Both the position numbers and the translations under genes were made by a program. A stretch of DNA of 54,548 nt from Firmicutes bacterium UBA7510. GTDB taxonomy: Bacteria; Bacillota; Clostridia; Tissierellales; Sedimentibacteraceae. The DNA lies in the NCBI GenBank assembly GCA_002479485.1, contig DLNM01000024.1, positions 1 to 54,548 on the forward strand. Reading direction: 5' to 3'. Below are positions 32,901 to 41,241 of the stretch, in pieces; within the stretch, counting starts at the first letter, position 1; each line of letters begins with the position of its first letter. The notes under the pieces were generated by a model, which made no database searches, had not been told where the DNA came from, and saw only the letters and a program-made list of their open reading frames with translations.

Positions 32901-34693
32901 TAAATGAATCTATATATAAACAAAAATTAATAAAAAATTCTATATATAGCTTTAATCATTTAATTTTTACAACTAATAACTTTACTGAAGACAGTAAAAA
33001 AATTAAGCTAAATGAAGTAAAGGAAAAAATAAAAGGCAATATTATTGAGCTAGGTATATTGATAGATAGTGGTAGTAAAAATTCATATAAGGATTTATCC
33101 TTACTAATTGATTCACAAGCATCTAAATATATTTACAATACAAGTATTTACTTAAGGGAGCAACAAAATAAAATAGTAGCAAATAAACGTCCCTTTAAAA
33201 TCGAAATTATTAATGATTTAAGTGAAAATATTGTTGATGAAATAGGTCATTATATATTTATGTACACAAATTTGTATGAAAATATAGGTGAGGAGTTAGT
33301 AAATAAAAATATAAGCCTATTGGTAATAAGGGAAAACTCAAAATCAAATAAATTGTTAGGATTTTCAGCATTTCATCATATTGGCACTGCACAAATGTAT
33401 CATGAATTTGGAAATATAGATATTGCCAATTATGTAAGAGAGAATACCTCTGGAAAAATTATAATAATTGATGGAATGTATACTAATCCAACTGAAACAA
33501 TACCAGAACTTGAACAGACTCTGCTTACAGAAACATTATTATACTGTTTAAAAAATGATTTTACCTATGCTTTATATTGCAATACACTTTTGAATTATGA
33601 TAGCGATAAGACATTTGAACTATTAGAGCTTCACGGATTTAAAAAGTTGAATGTAGGAGATTTTAAAAAAGATATATATGCTGTTGATATGAAATTTCCA
33701 ATATGTTTAACTTTAGATATACAAAATTATATTAAGGAGCCATTAATTTCGTCACAAAAAATTAAAGATTTAATCCTTGATACAAGAAAAAAACTTAAAA
33801 GTGATTTAACTAAACTGTATCCTAATAGTCTTGTTTTGTCATTTGATGTTCAAATGCTTCAACAGGCACTTGTAGAGAAAGTAAGTGAGGTTTGTCATTG
33901 TACTAGTAAAATATCAAATGACGAAAGTAAAAATGAGTATATTTGTGTACCGTTTGGAAATGTTTTAAATGGGAGACTGGTTGCCAAGCTTGCGACAAAA
34001 TCATTGCACCTTGAAAAATATTTTAATTATGACACAGGAGATTTTGAAATTATGGAAAATCCATTTTATTCATCAATCTCTGAACAAATTGATGTCATAA
34101 AGGCATTCAACAAACCAGCAATATTAGTTGATGATGTAATGCATAATTGTCATGAAATTGTTGGAATAGATAAAATATTAAAAGCTAAAGATGTGGACGT
34201 AAGAAAAATAATAGCTGGTATTTTATCAAGCCAAGGCAAGGACACAATGGAAATTCAAGGAAGAGAAGTAGATAGTGCATATTTTATTCCTAATTTGAGA
34301 TTGTGGTTAAGAGAAAGTATGCTATATCCTTTTTTTGGCGGCAATACTGTATCGAGCGAAAACGAATTAAAGTTAAATCTAATTCCATCTATAAATCAGA
34401 TATTGCCTTATACATCTCCAAGCTTCATGAAAGACGCTGCTAAGGATGTAATTTATGATTTGTCAATGTTATGTTTAGAAAATGCCAAAGACATATCTAA
34501 AGCTTTAGAGCGTGAATATAAAAATATTTTTGACAAAAATCTTGTGTTGAAAAATTTGTGTGAGGTGCTTATTACCCCAAGATGTCCTGTTAAAGGTAAA
34601 AATCTTTACTATGACTTGAACCAAAAAATATCTGATTATATTGAAAATGATATTAAGAATTTGGTTAGAATCGGAAATATAGTAAAAAAATGA
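29918..34693 (+). CDS. Five-part HD/HEAT/nucleotidyltransferase/GNAT/PRTase protein
   Basis: A single 1591-residue cytoplasmic protein. Residues about 150-290 resemble an HD domain but lack the HD pair: LWLVCSLAIGYFIGNYALK stands where HDIGK is expected. Residues about 380-880 are helical, HEAT-like repeats (IRKLAAKLLGKIIALF, EQVKMDTLFFISNQVF). Residues 889-1080 form a NadD-like nucleotidyltransferase with the H-x-G-H equivalent FDPFTLGH (902-909). Residues about 1091-1290 resemble a GNAT fold (KIIIIDGMYTNPTETIPELE). Residues about 1340-1591 resemble a phosphoribosyltransferase with PAILVDDVMHN (D1405-D1406) but without the usual Thr-Gly-x-Thr loop. GGAGG precedes the ATG. Related large proteins probably occur in other Clostridia; function is unknown, with nucleotide or NAD metabolism a reasonable guess. 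Confidence 0.65.
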   Translation: MNRISLNELHEEILEKLTQKDFIRQINVSEEKIQSLVLNKIFITKLSILISKENITCEDVKELSLEILNSLSKDLPKDWLEYVYEYILYKSFPDSVTRKLNPKYENAVIVYLEVLRTVLLHVERHQGPENNSFNSYIMNSSDEFDKIEDFQKFKRVYSNNYIYELIKLNFELTNSSLYYRIKSVWGLSMQIAKKLKMADVDVKLWLVCSLAIGYFIGNYALKQADYKSNYYTKEWFEKFGLSNIGNVAIYNSISCIHVGHLPIESLILIYSNLRVEVKNSGKVLLNSLEQIDKSVFDCFDEDKEQCILYIEKLKDFERYLSTNGVDIKFSNSIINNEKKDVAFLEGNEIIDYYKNNSLDNNVKVMNLLSDEITFNYMIEMAKGTKTWKDIIIYLNIFDEYTLYLSKNKKLKLIDFLYGLLNYEDGEIRKLAAKLLGKIIALFDENDFQIANLVDLESSNIKLWKKYLELIILSNSLKDRENAIFYLHDFIDSFIKNTKNDRVHVYLDVLLKYFERINCDEDTVMMLLTSLPCIKIQYFDNEQIDMLFNNILNYLNNGSDDIKFVSLNYIYTIIQSENLESELISKILKHVQKINMEDKVGINFLKYKILLNINSTEKIINEYDDFMSLKSKRISEIFLINLKAATNWMEKIVNIDFILDIVNNSNEVVLLHTAAHLCNLVKVSAKEVVRNKAGKALLNIGPFLTIDQRNEISIELIKGLEIDEFEFSKYIPNYLGKFILLLHPKELDEGIFEIQRLYKDSNERVSSLALKTLSVMIEYYSEYKDVFEQNIDEYNNRLIRILSIIISGLANNDEQVKMDTLFFISNQVFNSKILSDNDKYTVFKCIGKKILNLLEQKNTNYLYFLNRAISFNYIYKFISNYYIHYNRLDMPINNKIAYFCDSFDPFTLGHKKIIKEIKKLGYDVYLDIDEFSWWKNTQPYKIRKKIVDISIADEFGTYLLPESSRINLGNPADLMKLKSMFSNKEIYVVASEEMFLNESIYKQKLIKNSIYSFNHLIFTTNNFTEDSKKIKLNEVKEKIKGNIIELGILIDSGSKNSYKDLSLLIDSQASKYIYNTSIYLREQQNKIVANKRPFKIEIINDLSENIVDEIGHYIFMYTNLYENIGEELVNKNISLLVIRENSKSNKLLGFSAFHHIGTAQMYHEFGNIDIANYVRENTSGKIIIIDGMYTNPTETIPELEQTLLTETLLYCLKNDFTYALYCNTLLNYDSDKTFELLELHGFKKLNVGDFKKDIYAVDMKFPICLTLDIQNYIKEPLISSQKIKDLILDTRKKLKSDLTKLYPNSLVLSFDVQMLQQALVEKVSEVCHCTSKISNDESKNEYICVPFGNVLNGRLVAKLATKSLHLEKYFNYDTGDFEIMENPFYSSISEQIDVIKAFNKPAILVDDVMHNCHEIVGIDKILKAKDVDVRKIIAGILSSQGKDTMEIQGREVDSAYFIPNLRLWLRESMLYPFFGGNTVSSENELKLNLIPSINQILPYTSPSFMKDAAKDVIYDLSMLCLENAKDISKALEREYKNIFDKNLVLKNLCEVLITPRCPVKGKNLYYDLNQKISDYIENDIKNLVRIGNIVKK

Positions 34694-34872
34694 TGATGAT
34701 AGGTTAGAGGTTAAAGTATGTACTGCTAAAGGAGTATTGGAATACCTACAAAATTGATGATGGGCTATAAGAATGATATAGATGTAAGAGATGCTTCAGA
34801 ATATAAAATAGAAAAGCAATACTAAATACTATACTAAATACTAGACATATTATTTTGTTGTTTTAAATATAA
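34694..34872. other. Gap with possible gene remnant
   Basis: A short open stretch (MMGYKNDIDVRDASEYKIEK.., about 34755-34823) follows the large gene, but it has no good ribosome site or recognised family. It may be a decayed gene end. Nothing else is seen. Confidence 0.2.
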
Positions 34873-34903
34873 TATACTAATTATCTAATAGATAATTAGT
34901 ATA
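34873..34903. promoter_or_regulatory. Perfect 15-bp-arm palindrome
   Basis: TATACTAATTATCTA and its exact complement flank a single A. TATAAT at 34868-34873 overlaps its left edge, so it lies at the likely transcription start of the DUF378 gene. An A run rather than a T run follows on the plus strand, so it is more likely an operator than a terminator. Confidence 0.45.
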
Positions 34904-34926
34904 AAAAAACAATGGGGGAAAATAAT

Positions 34927-35118
34927 ATGAGACTAATTACAGCTATAGCTTCAATATTAATTATTTTAGGATCACTTAATTGGGGATTGTACGGATTTTT
35001 TAAAATGGACTTAATTGAAAATTATTTTGGTGGTTTGAAAAAACCAATTGGTAGAGCTCTTTATATTCTTATTGGTTTAGCTGGAGTGTATTCTTTACTG
35101 TACATAATATTTAACTAA
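34927..35118 (+). CDS. DUF378 membrane protein
   Basis: 63 residues, two membrane helices (ITAIASILIILGSLNWGLYGF and ALYILIGLAGVYSLLYIIF). The conserved LGSLNWGLYG motif and the GLAGVYSL end mark the DUF378 (YuzA-type) family of unknown function. The frame opens at ATG 34912, but its GGGGGA codons are the ribosome site for the ATG at 34927. Confidence 0.88.
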   Translation: MRLITAIASILIILGSLNWGLYGFFKMDLIENYFGGLKKPIGRALYILIGLAGVYSLLYIIFN

Positions 35119-35136
35119 AATAAATTAATTTAATTC

Positions 35137-35178
35137 AAAAATATGGACGTTGCAATTCGTTGCAACGCCCATATTTTT
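35137..35178. terminator. Two-way terminator
   Basis: An 18-bp stem with one mismatch (AAAAATATGGACGTTGCA with TGCAACGCCCATATTTTT), loop ATTCGT. It separates the convergent DUF378 gene and the small gene at 35183. Confidence 0.88.
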
Positions 35179-35182
35179 AAAA

Positions 35183-35401
35183 TTACTTAAATGAATTTAA
35201 TACTCTGTTAAATTGTTTTGCAGTTTTTTGCATGGCACTTTTATTATTAATCATATCAACTGAACCAATGACTATGTGTGCCAACCCAAAACCAACCATT
35301 CCACTGCTATATGGTTTTGGTATTGTATCTTTTAATGCAATTCCAGCAGCTGTTACTGCTGTACCTATAACTGTTGGAACTAAACCTTGTTTAATATGCA
35401 T
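35183..35401 (-). CDS. Small conserved-looking membrane protein
   Basis: 72 residues: MHIKQGLVPTVIGTAVTAAGI begins a hydrophobic, glycine-rich segment, with a second at GMVGFGLAHIVIGSVDMI and a basic amphipathic tail. TTGGAGG precedes the ATG and a terminator follows, so it is a real gene. It resembles short clostridial membrane proteins I have seen but cannot name; no function is assigned. Confidence 0.65.
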   Translation of the reverse strand: MHIKQGLVPTVIGTAVTAAGIALKDTIPKPYSSGMVGFGLAHIVIGSVDMINNKSAMQKTAKQFNRVLNSFK

Positions 35402-35606
35402 ATTTGACCTCCAAAATAAAAAATTTACTTATCTATATTGTTTGTTTTTATGTTAAAATAATGCTATATAAAAAATGAATAATGAAACGAAGATTACATA
35501 AAAAGTCAAATCTTGTTATTATGTTTTATGATTAAGATTTGTATTAAAATAATTTTTTAAAATTAAAATATGTTTAATAAACTAATGATAACTAAGAAGG
35601 TTAAGA

Positions 35607-36521
35607 ATGAATGAATTATATAATGAATATTCAAAATATTTGAAGAAGAAATATGGGGAAAAAGTATATAAATTGCCTATTAATATACCTGTAACATGCC
35701 CAAACAGAGACGGCAGCCTAGGGGTTGGTGGATGTACCTATTGTGCTGAAGTTGGTGCAGGATTTGAAATGCTAGAAAACACAATGTCTGTGCAAGAGCA
35801 ATTAAATAAAAATATGGAATATATTAAGAAAAAATATAAGGCTAAAAAATTTATAGCATATTTTCAAAATTATACGAACACGTATTTGCAGCTTGAAAAA
35901 TTTAAAGATTATGTAAATCAAACAGCTATGGATAATATAGTTGAGGTTGCAATATCAACTAGGCCAGATTGTGTAAGCGATGAATATTTAGAATTTTTAA
36001 GTGAGTTTAATAAAAGAACTGGTATAAATATATCTATAGAATTAGGTCTTCAGACTGTGAACTATCATACCCTTAAAAAAATTAACAGAGGGCATACATT
36101 AGCAGAATTTATAGATGCTGTGTTGAGAATTAAAAAGTATAATTTTGAGATTTGCGCACATCTTATATTAAATTTGCCATATGATGATATGGATGATGTT
36201 GTAGAAACAGCCAAGATTTTGTCGGTATTAAAAGTTGAACAAGTTAAATTACATTCATTATACGTAATAGAAAATACTGTAATGGGTACACTACTCAAGA
36301 AAGGTGAGCTAAATCTTTTATCTAAGGATGATTATGTTAAAAGAGTTATAACATTTTTAGAGTATTTAGATAAGGATATAATTGTTCAAAGGCTCATTGG
36401 AAGGGCACCAAAAGAAAATTCTTTATTTGTTAACTGGGGAATTAGTTGGTGGAAAATTAAAGAAGAAATAGAAAGCGAAATGATAAAAAAGCAAACTTTT
36501 CAAGGTATAAAGACTAAATAA
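35607..36521 (+). CDS. TIGR01212-type radical SAM protein
   Basis: 304 residues of the YtqA/YhcC family. The iron-sulfur cluster cysteines are C31, C43 and C46 in TCPNRDGSLGVGGCTYC, an unusual long-spaced C-x11-C-x2-C arrangement typical of this family. Downstream motifs include EVAISTRPDCVSDEYLEFL and ISIELGLQTVNYHTLKKINRGHT. The enzyme should cleave S-adenosylmethionine to generate a radical; substrate unknown, RNA modification has been suggested for relatives. AGAAGG precedes the ATG. Confidence 0.88.
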   Translation: MNELYNEYSKYLKKKYGEKVYKLPINIPVTCPNRDGSLGVGGCTYCAEVGAGFEMLENTMSVQEQLNKNMEYIKKKYKAKKFIAYFQNYTNTYLQLEKFKDYVNQTAMDNIVEVAISTRPDCVSDEYLEFLSEFNKRTGINISIELGLQTVNYHTLKKINRGHTLAEFIDAVLRIKKYNFEICAHLILNLPYDDMDDVVETAKILSVLKVEQVKLHSLYVIENTVMGTLLKKGELNLLSKDDYVKRVITFLEYLDKDIIVQRLIGRAPKENSLFVNWGISWWKIKEEIESEMIKKQTFQGIKTK

Positions 36522-36665
36522 TAATATTAAATAATATTATTTAATATTATTTATAAATAAAGAGTTTTTTAGTAAAAATGTGGTGCAAACATTTTCAAAG
36601 TATGTTAATATATATTTACATAGAAACAATTTTAATTAAAAAATTAACTTAGGAGAGTGATTATC

Positions 36666-37082
36666 ATGGTGAGTTTAATTTGTGGTCATAATGGATCAGG
36701 AAAAACACGTAAAATGATTGAGATGGCAAACAGTGAGATTGCTAAGGTTCAAGGAAAAATGGTTTTTATTGAAGCTAACAATAAACATATTTACGACCTA
36801 GACCATAACATTCGTTACATTAATACTAAAGAGTACGGTTTAACTAATGAAGAACAATTTCACGGCTTTGTATGTGGATTACTCGCTACAGACTATGATA
36901 TAGAAATGGTTTTTATCGATGGATTGTATAAGATTACTGATGCTTGTAATGAAGAAAAATCGAAAATTATAATCAATAGATTAGAACAACTTGCAGCTAA
37001 GTTTGATGTGAAATTTGTTTTAAGTTTGAATTTTGATGTTGAAGATATATCTGATTCTATGAGAGAAAAGGTATACGCTTAG
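36666..37082 (+). CDS. P-loop ATP-binding protein
   Basis: 138 residues, essentially a minimal P-loop domain: Walker A GHNGSGKT (7-14), a Walker B-like segment MVFIDGL near residue 90, and a C-terminal helix. It is shorter than ABC or PilT-type ATPases and lacks their signature motifs. The frame opens at GTG 36657, which belongs to the AGGAGAGTG ribosome site; ATG 36666 is the start. The function is unknown. Confidence 0.7.
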   Translation: MVSLICGHNGSGKTRKMIEMANSEIAKVQGKMVFIEANNKHIYDLDHNIRYINTKEYGLTNEEQFHGFVCGLLATDYDIEMVFIDGLYKITDACNEEKSKIIINRLEQLAAKFDVKFVLSLNFDVEDISDSMREKVYA

Positions 37083-37090
37083 ATTTTTAT

Positions 37091-37120
37091 AGGCCCCTAT
37101 TATATAGGGGCTTTTTTATT
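37091..37120 (+). terminator. Terminator
   Basis: GCCCCTAT (37093-37100) pairs with ATAGGGGC (37104-37111), followed by a six-T run. Confidence 0.88.
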
Positions 37121-37177
37121 TTAGAGTTGATAAATGTAATTTTTTTTGGTAAAATAATTTGGTTATGAATATAATTT

Positions 37178-38548
37178 ATGATGGTGAAAATGAAAAAAGA
37201 ATTTTTTTATAATAAAATAAAAGCTCTTTTAGGTGACGAAACTGATGATTTTTTTAAATCACTTGAATTAGAGCTTCACAAAGGAATCAGATATAATAAA
37301 TTAAAAATAAATAAGGATGAGTTTTTAAAGACAATGCCATTTGCAATGGAACAGATACCTTGGTGTGACGAAGGATTTTATTTATCTAAGGATGGCATGT
37401 CAACACAGGATGAACGTCCTGGAAAGCATCCATATTATTATGCTGGATTATATTATCTTCAAGAGCCTAGCGCTATGCTTCCTGCTGAAGCACTTGAAGT
37501 AAAACCGGGTGATAGGGTACTAGATATAAGTGCAGCCCCAGGTGGAAAATCAACTCAGATAGCAGCCAAGTTGCAAAATACTGGAATTTTAGTATCAAAT
37601 GATATTAATCCGAAGCGAGCTATTGCACTTCATAAAAACATTTCACTATTTGGTGTAAAAAACAGTATAGTTTTAAATCAAAGACCAGAGGCTTTAGAAA
37701 ATGTATTTAGCGAATATTTTGATAAAATTTTGGTTGATGCTCCATGCTCTGGAGAAGGTCTTATAAAAAAGGATTTAAAAAACTATGAAGCTGATAATGA
37801 AAAATATGTTGTAATGCAAAAAGACATTTTAAACTCAGTACAAAAAATGCTTAAAGAAGGTGGAGAGTTAGTATACTCAACCTGTACATTTTCCCCTGAA
37901 GAAAATGAGGGCATAATAAATTGGTTTATAAATACTTATAAAGAATTTGAAGTAATAGACATAAACATTGAAGGATTAAGTACAGGTAGACCAGAGTGGA
38001 TAGATGGTCACGAAAGTTTGGTTAAGGTTAGACGAGCTTGGCCACATAAATTAAATGGCGAAGGACATTTTATAGCAAGATTAAAGAAAAATTATGGATA
38101 CTATAAGGCAAATAGCTCTAGTTTTAATTTAAATAATAATGGCTTAGAAACATATTATGATTTTGCCAGTGAATATAATTTAGATGATAGTTATAAAAAC
38201 AATGTTCACAATAATAATGGTGAGCTATACTTATTGCCTAATAATATGATGGATTTAAAAAATATTAAGACAATGAGCATTGGTTTGAATTTAGGGGAGA
38301 TTAAAAACAATAAATTTACACCTTCACAAGAGCTTGCACTTTGCCTTAATGAAAGTAGTTACAATAATATTACTAACTTAAATAGCAATGATGTAAGGAT
38401 AATCAAGTATCTAAAGGGAGAGACAATAGAAGTAGATTCAAAAGATGGATGGAGCTTGATGTGTGTTGATGGATATAGTCTAGGTTGGGGGAAGGTAGCT
38501 CAGGGAGTTATGAAAAACTACTATAAAAAACAGTGGAGAATGTTATAA
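37178..38548 (+). CDS. rRNA m5C methyltransferase (RsmF/NSUN type)
   Basis: 456 residues. S-adenosylmethionine-binding motif I is LDISAAPGGKSTQIA (D116). The two catalytic cysteines of RNA m5C methyltransferases are present: C190 in VDAPCSGEG and C236 in YSTCTFSPEENE. The C-terminal third (about 300-456) corresponds to the RsmF-type PUA-like extension. It should methylate a cytosine in 16S rRNA, but which position cannot be told. The first ATG is used; ATGs at 37181 and 37190 are alternatives. The next gene starts directly at its stop codon. Confidence 0.88.
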   Translation: MMVKMKKEFFYNKIKALLGDETDDFFKSLELELHKGIRYNKLKINKDEFLKTMPFAMEQIPWCDEGFYLSKDGMSTQDERPGKHPYYYAGLYYLQEPSAMLPAEALEVKPGDRVLDISAAPGGKSTQIAAKLQNTGILVSNDINPKRAIALHKNISLFGVKNSIVLNQRPEALENVFSEYFDKILVDAPCSGEGLIKKDLKNYEADNEKYVVMQKDILNSVQKMLKEGGELVYSTCTFSPEENEGIINWFINTYKEFEVIDINIEGLSTGRPEWIDGHESLVKVRRAWPHKLNGEGHFIARLKKNYGYYKANSSSFNLNNNGLETYYDFASEYNLDDSYKNNVHNNNGELYLLPNNMMDLKNIKTMSIGLNLGEIKNNKFTPSQELALCLNESSYNNITNLNSNDVRIIKYLKGETIEVDSKDGWSLMCVDGYSLGWGKVAQGVMKNYYKKQWRML

Positions 38549-39100
38549 ATGAGCGATATAGAAAATATTAATACTATTAATAGTTTTTTTGAAAACAGGG
38601 ATAAATTGATCATTAGTCATATGAATGGTGAGATAGACAAAAAAAGCTTTCTAGACTTAAACTACAATTATATGATTGATAATAAAATTAAGCCATTTAC
38701 AACAATAGATAGTTTTGAAAAAGGAATGTATAACTATCAATTTTATAATATTATGGCTAAATATTATAAGGTGGTTGCACAAGAACTTAGGGAAAATGGT
38801 AAAAGTCTTAATTTTTATAGCAAGTACCTTGATGATGTTAAATATTATTATGATGAAAAGGATAAAACAACATTTAGGTTGTTACGCTTTTTAAAATACA
38901 AAAATATAGAGGCATATTTTATAAATATGGAATCATCAGTATTAGAGGGAAAATTGTACGAAATAGTTTTGAAGGACTATGAATTTGCAGTTTTACATTC
39001 TCAGTCTGAATGGTTATTAGGTGCTTTAAAAAAGGAAAATGTATTTTTAAATTACAGTAAGAAGTCTGTTATAGATTATTATGTTAATCAAAAATATTAG
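38549..39100 (+). CDS. Uncharacterised protein between rRNA MTase and glmM
   Basis: 183 residues, soluble, charged and rich in aromatic residues (KPFTTIDSFEKGMYNYQFYN, DDVKYYYDEKDKTTFRLLRF). No known domain or catalytic motif is recognised. It starts immediately after the methyltransferase stop codon and ends 12 bp before glmM, so it is translated from the same transcript. Its position in a housekeeping operon suggests a conserved clostridial family of unknown role. Confidence 0.75.
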   Translation: MSDIENINTINSFFENRDKLIISHMNGEIDKKSFLDLNYNYMIDNKIKPFTTIDSFEKGMYNYQFYNIMAKYYKVVAQELRENGKSLNFYSKYLDDVKYYYDEKDKTTFRLLRFLKYKNIEAYFINMESSVLEGKLYEIVLKDYEFAVLHSQSEWLLGALKKENVFLNYSKKSVIDYYVNQKY

Positions 39101-39112
39101 GAGGAATTTAGA

Positions 39113-40459
39113 ATGGGTAAATTGTTTGGAACTGATGGTGTTAGAGGAATTGCTAATATAGATTTATCAGCAGATTTAGCATATAAGCTAGGAAGAATAG
39201 GAGGTTTTTTCTTAACAAAAGGAAAGGAAAGACCTAAAATGGTAGTTGGAATGGATACAAGAATATCTGGAGATATGCTTGAGGGCGCATTATCAGCAGG
39301 ACTAAATTCAGCTGGAATAGATGTTTTGTATGTGGGAGTCGTACCTACTCCAGCTATTGCATGTCTTATAAAAATTCTTGAAGCTGATGGAGGAGTAATG
39401 ATATCGGCATCACACAACCCAGTAGAATACAACGGAATTAAATTTTTTAATGAAGAATCATATAAGTTAACAGATGAGATAGAAAATTCAATCGAAGAAT
39501 ATATATTCAATGATTTAGATATAGATAGTGTACCAACTGGAGGAAAGGTTGGAAGAAAGATAAGAATAGATAATCCTATAAGAAAATATATGGATTTTCT
39601 AAAAGACACAATAGATGTAAATTTTGAAGGACTTAAAGTTGCTGTAGACTGCGGAAATGGCGCATCATATCAAGCAGCTCCAGAACTTTTAAATGAATTA
39701 GGAGCTCAGGTATTTGTAATGCATAATGATCCAAATGGAATTAATATAAATGTTAACTGTGGATCTACAAAGCCAGAAGAAATTCAAAGACTGGTTCTTG
39801 AAACAGGTGCTGATATTGGATTATCCTTTGATGGAGATGCTGATAGATTAATCGCCTGTGATGAAAATGGAAATATAGTAGATGGAGACCATGTGCTTGC
39901 TATTTGCGGACTACACCTAAAGAAAAAGGGTATGCTAAAAAATAATACAGTTGTAGGAACTGTAATGAGCAATATGGGACTAGATATAGCGCTAAAAGAT
40001 AATGGCGTTAACTTAGTAAAAACTAAGGTTGGCGACAGATATGTGTTAGAGGAAATGAGAAATAATAATTATTCTCTTGGTGGTGAACAGTCTGGCCATA
40101 TAATATTTTTAGATTATAACACTACTGGTGATGGACTTCTTACAGGTATACAACTTATGTCAGTAGTTAAGGAAACTGGACTTAGATTATCAAAGCTTGC
40201 CTCTGTTATGAAGGTCATGCCTCAGGTATTAGTTAATGCAACAATTAACGCTGAAAAGAAAAATGATTATTTAAAAGATGAAGCTATAATGACTAAAATA
40301 GATGAAATTGAAAAACACTTTGCAGGCAAGGGTAGAGTGCTAATAAGACCATCTGGTACTGAGCCATTAGTGAGAGTCATGATTGAAGGAGATAATCATG
40401 ATGAAATAAAGGTTTATGCAGAGGAATTAGCAAAATTAATTGAAGAAAAACTTAGATAA
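39113..40459 (+). CDS. glmM: Phosphoglucosamine mutase GlmM
   Basis: Interconverts glucosamine-6-phosphate and glucosamine-1-phosphate for peptidoglycan precursor synthesis. The 448-residue protein begins GKLFGTDGVRGIAN, has catalytic S100 in MISASHNPVEYNGIKFF, the magnesium loop D240-G-D-A-D244-R, the sugar-recognition GGEQSGH segment and the C-terminal phosphate-binding RPSGTEPLVRVM. AGGAGG precedes the ATG. It ends the three-gene operon. Confidence 0.97.
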   Translation: MGKLFGTDGVRGIANIDLSADLAYKLGRIGGFFLTKGKERPKMVVGMDTRISGDMLEGALSAGLNSAGIDVLYVGVVPTPAIACLIKILEADGGVMISASHNPVEYNGIKFFNEESYKLTDEIENSIEEYIFNDLDIDSVPTGGKVGRKIRIDNPIRKYMDFLKDTIDVNFEGLKVAVDCGNGASYQAAPELLNELGAQVFVMHNDPNGININVNCGSTKPEEIQRLVLETGADIGLSFDGDADRLIACDENGNIVDGDHVLAICGLHLKKKGMLKNNTVVGTVMSNMGLDIALKDNGVNLVKTKVGDRYVLEEMRNNNYSLGGEQSGHIIFLDYNTTGDGLLTGIQLMSVVKETGLRLSKLASVMKVMPQVLVNATINAEKKNDYLKDEAIMTKIDEIEKHFAGKGRVLIRPSGTEPLVRVMIEGDNHDEIKVYAEELAKLIEEKLR

Positions 40460-40494
40460 AATGAGAATGGAAAATTGATAATAAGAATTAATTG

Positions 40495-40545
40495 AAAAAT
40501 GCTACACACTTTATTATATTAATAAAAATGTGTAGCGTTTTTTTC
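40495..40545. terminator. Two-way terminator
   Basis: GCTACACA (40501-40508) pairs with TGTGTAGC (40529-40536), extended by A/T runs on both sides. It lies between convergent glmM and the 2H phosphoesterase gene. Confidence 0.8.
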
Positions 40546-40566
40546 ATTCAAATTAATAAGTCCGAA

Positions 40567-41079
40567 CTATATTTGATTTTGTGAGTTTAGTGGAATTTCC
40601 ATGTATGGAACAAATGCAGCATTATCTGTTTTTTGTTGATATACTACTAGACTTGTCACTATATAGTTTTGCTTATCAGGAAGCTTGTTTTTTACTATTT
40701 GCTGTACTTTTTCTATATTTGTTTTGTTCATATATTTTCTTTTTAAAATAGTTAAATGTGGAACAAACCTTCTTTTTTCTTCTGTGAGGTTAAGAGCATT
40801 AACAATTTTATTTTTAACATTACTTATTTCGCTAGAGTTTATTTTTAAAAAGATAACCCTATCATCGAATTTACCAATATCGGCTATTTCAATATCAAAC
40901 TGAGAAATATTACTGCAACATAAAATTAAATCCTTGATAAAAATGTCATCATTTGGTAATATGTTTGGAGGTATGATTGTTATATGCGGCTCTGTAGTTT
41001 TTAAATTAAGGCTTTCACGTATGTTTTGTATCGTTTTACTATAATTATTTGGTACCTTTATACCTATAAAATATTGCAT
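40567..41079 (-). CDS. 2H phosphoesterase (2'-5' RNA ligase family)
   Basis: 170 residues with the two H-x-T motifs that define the family: PH32-I-T34 and PH108-L-T110. These coordinate the phosphate in cyclic phosphodiesterase or RNA ligase-like reactions. Spacing of about 75 residues is normal. AAGGAAAG precedes the ATG. The physiological substrate is unknown. Confidence 0.88.
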   Translation of the reverse strand: MQYFIGIKVPNNYSKTIQNIRESLNLKTTEPHITIIPPNILPNDDIFIKDLILCCSNISQFDIEIADIGKFDDRVIFLKINSSEISNVKNKIVNALNLTEEKRRFVPHLTILKRKYMNKTNIEKVQQIVKNKLPDKQNYIVTSLVVYQQKTDNAAFVPYMEIPLNSQNQI

Positions 41080-41241
41080 AATCTTTCCTTCTTTTAAATT
41101 AAATATTATGTTTATACTATATATATTATAGTAATTATTTATAAAAAATAAAGATAAATTTAATAAATTTTTAATAATTGAATGTTATGATACAATAGTT
41201 GCATATTAAAATGCAAAGGAAACCTTATTAGGAGATGACAA

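Noticed and set aside
34873..34903. Terminator of the 1591-residue protein gene
   Set aside because: The palindrome is followed by an A run, not a T run, on the coding strand and starts at a TATAAT box.
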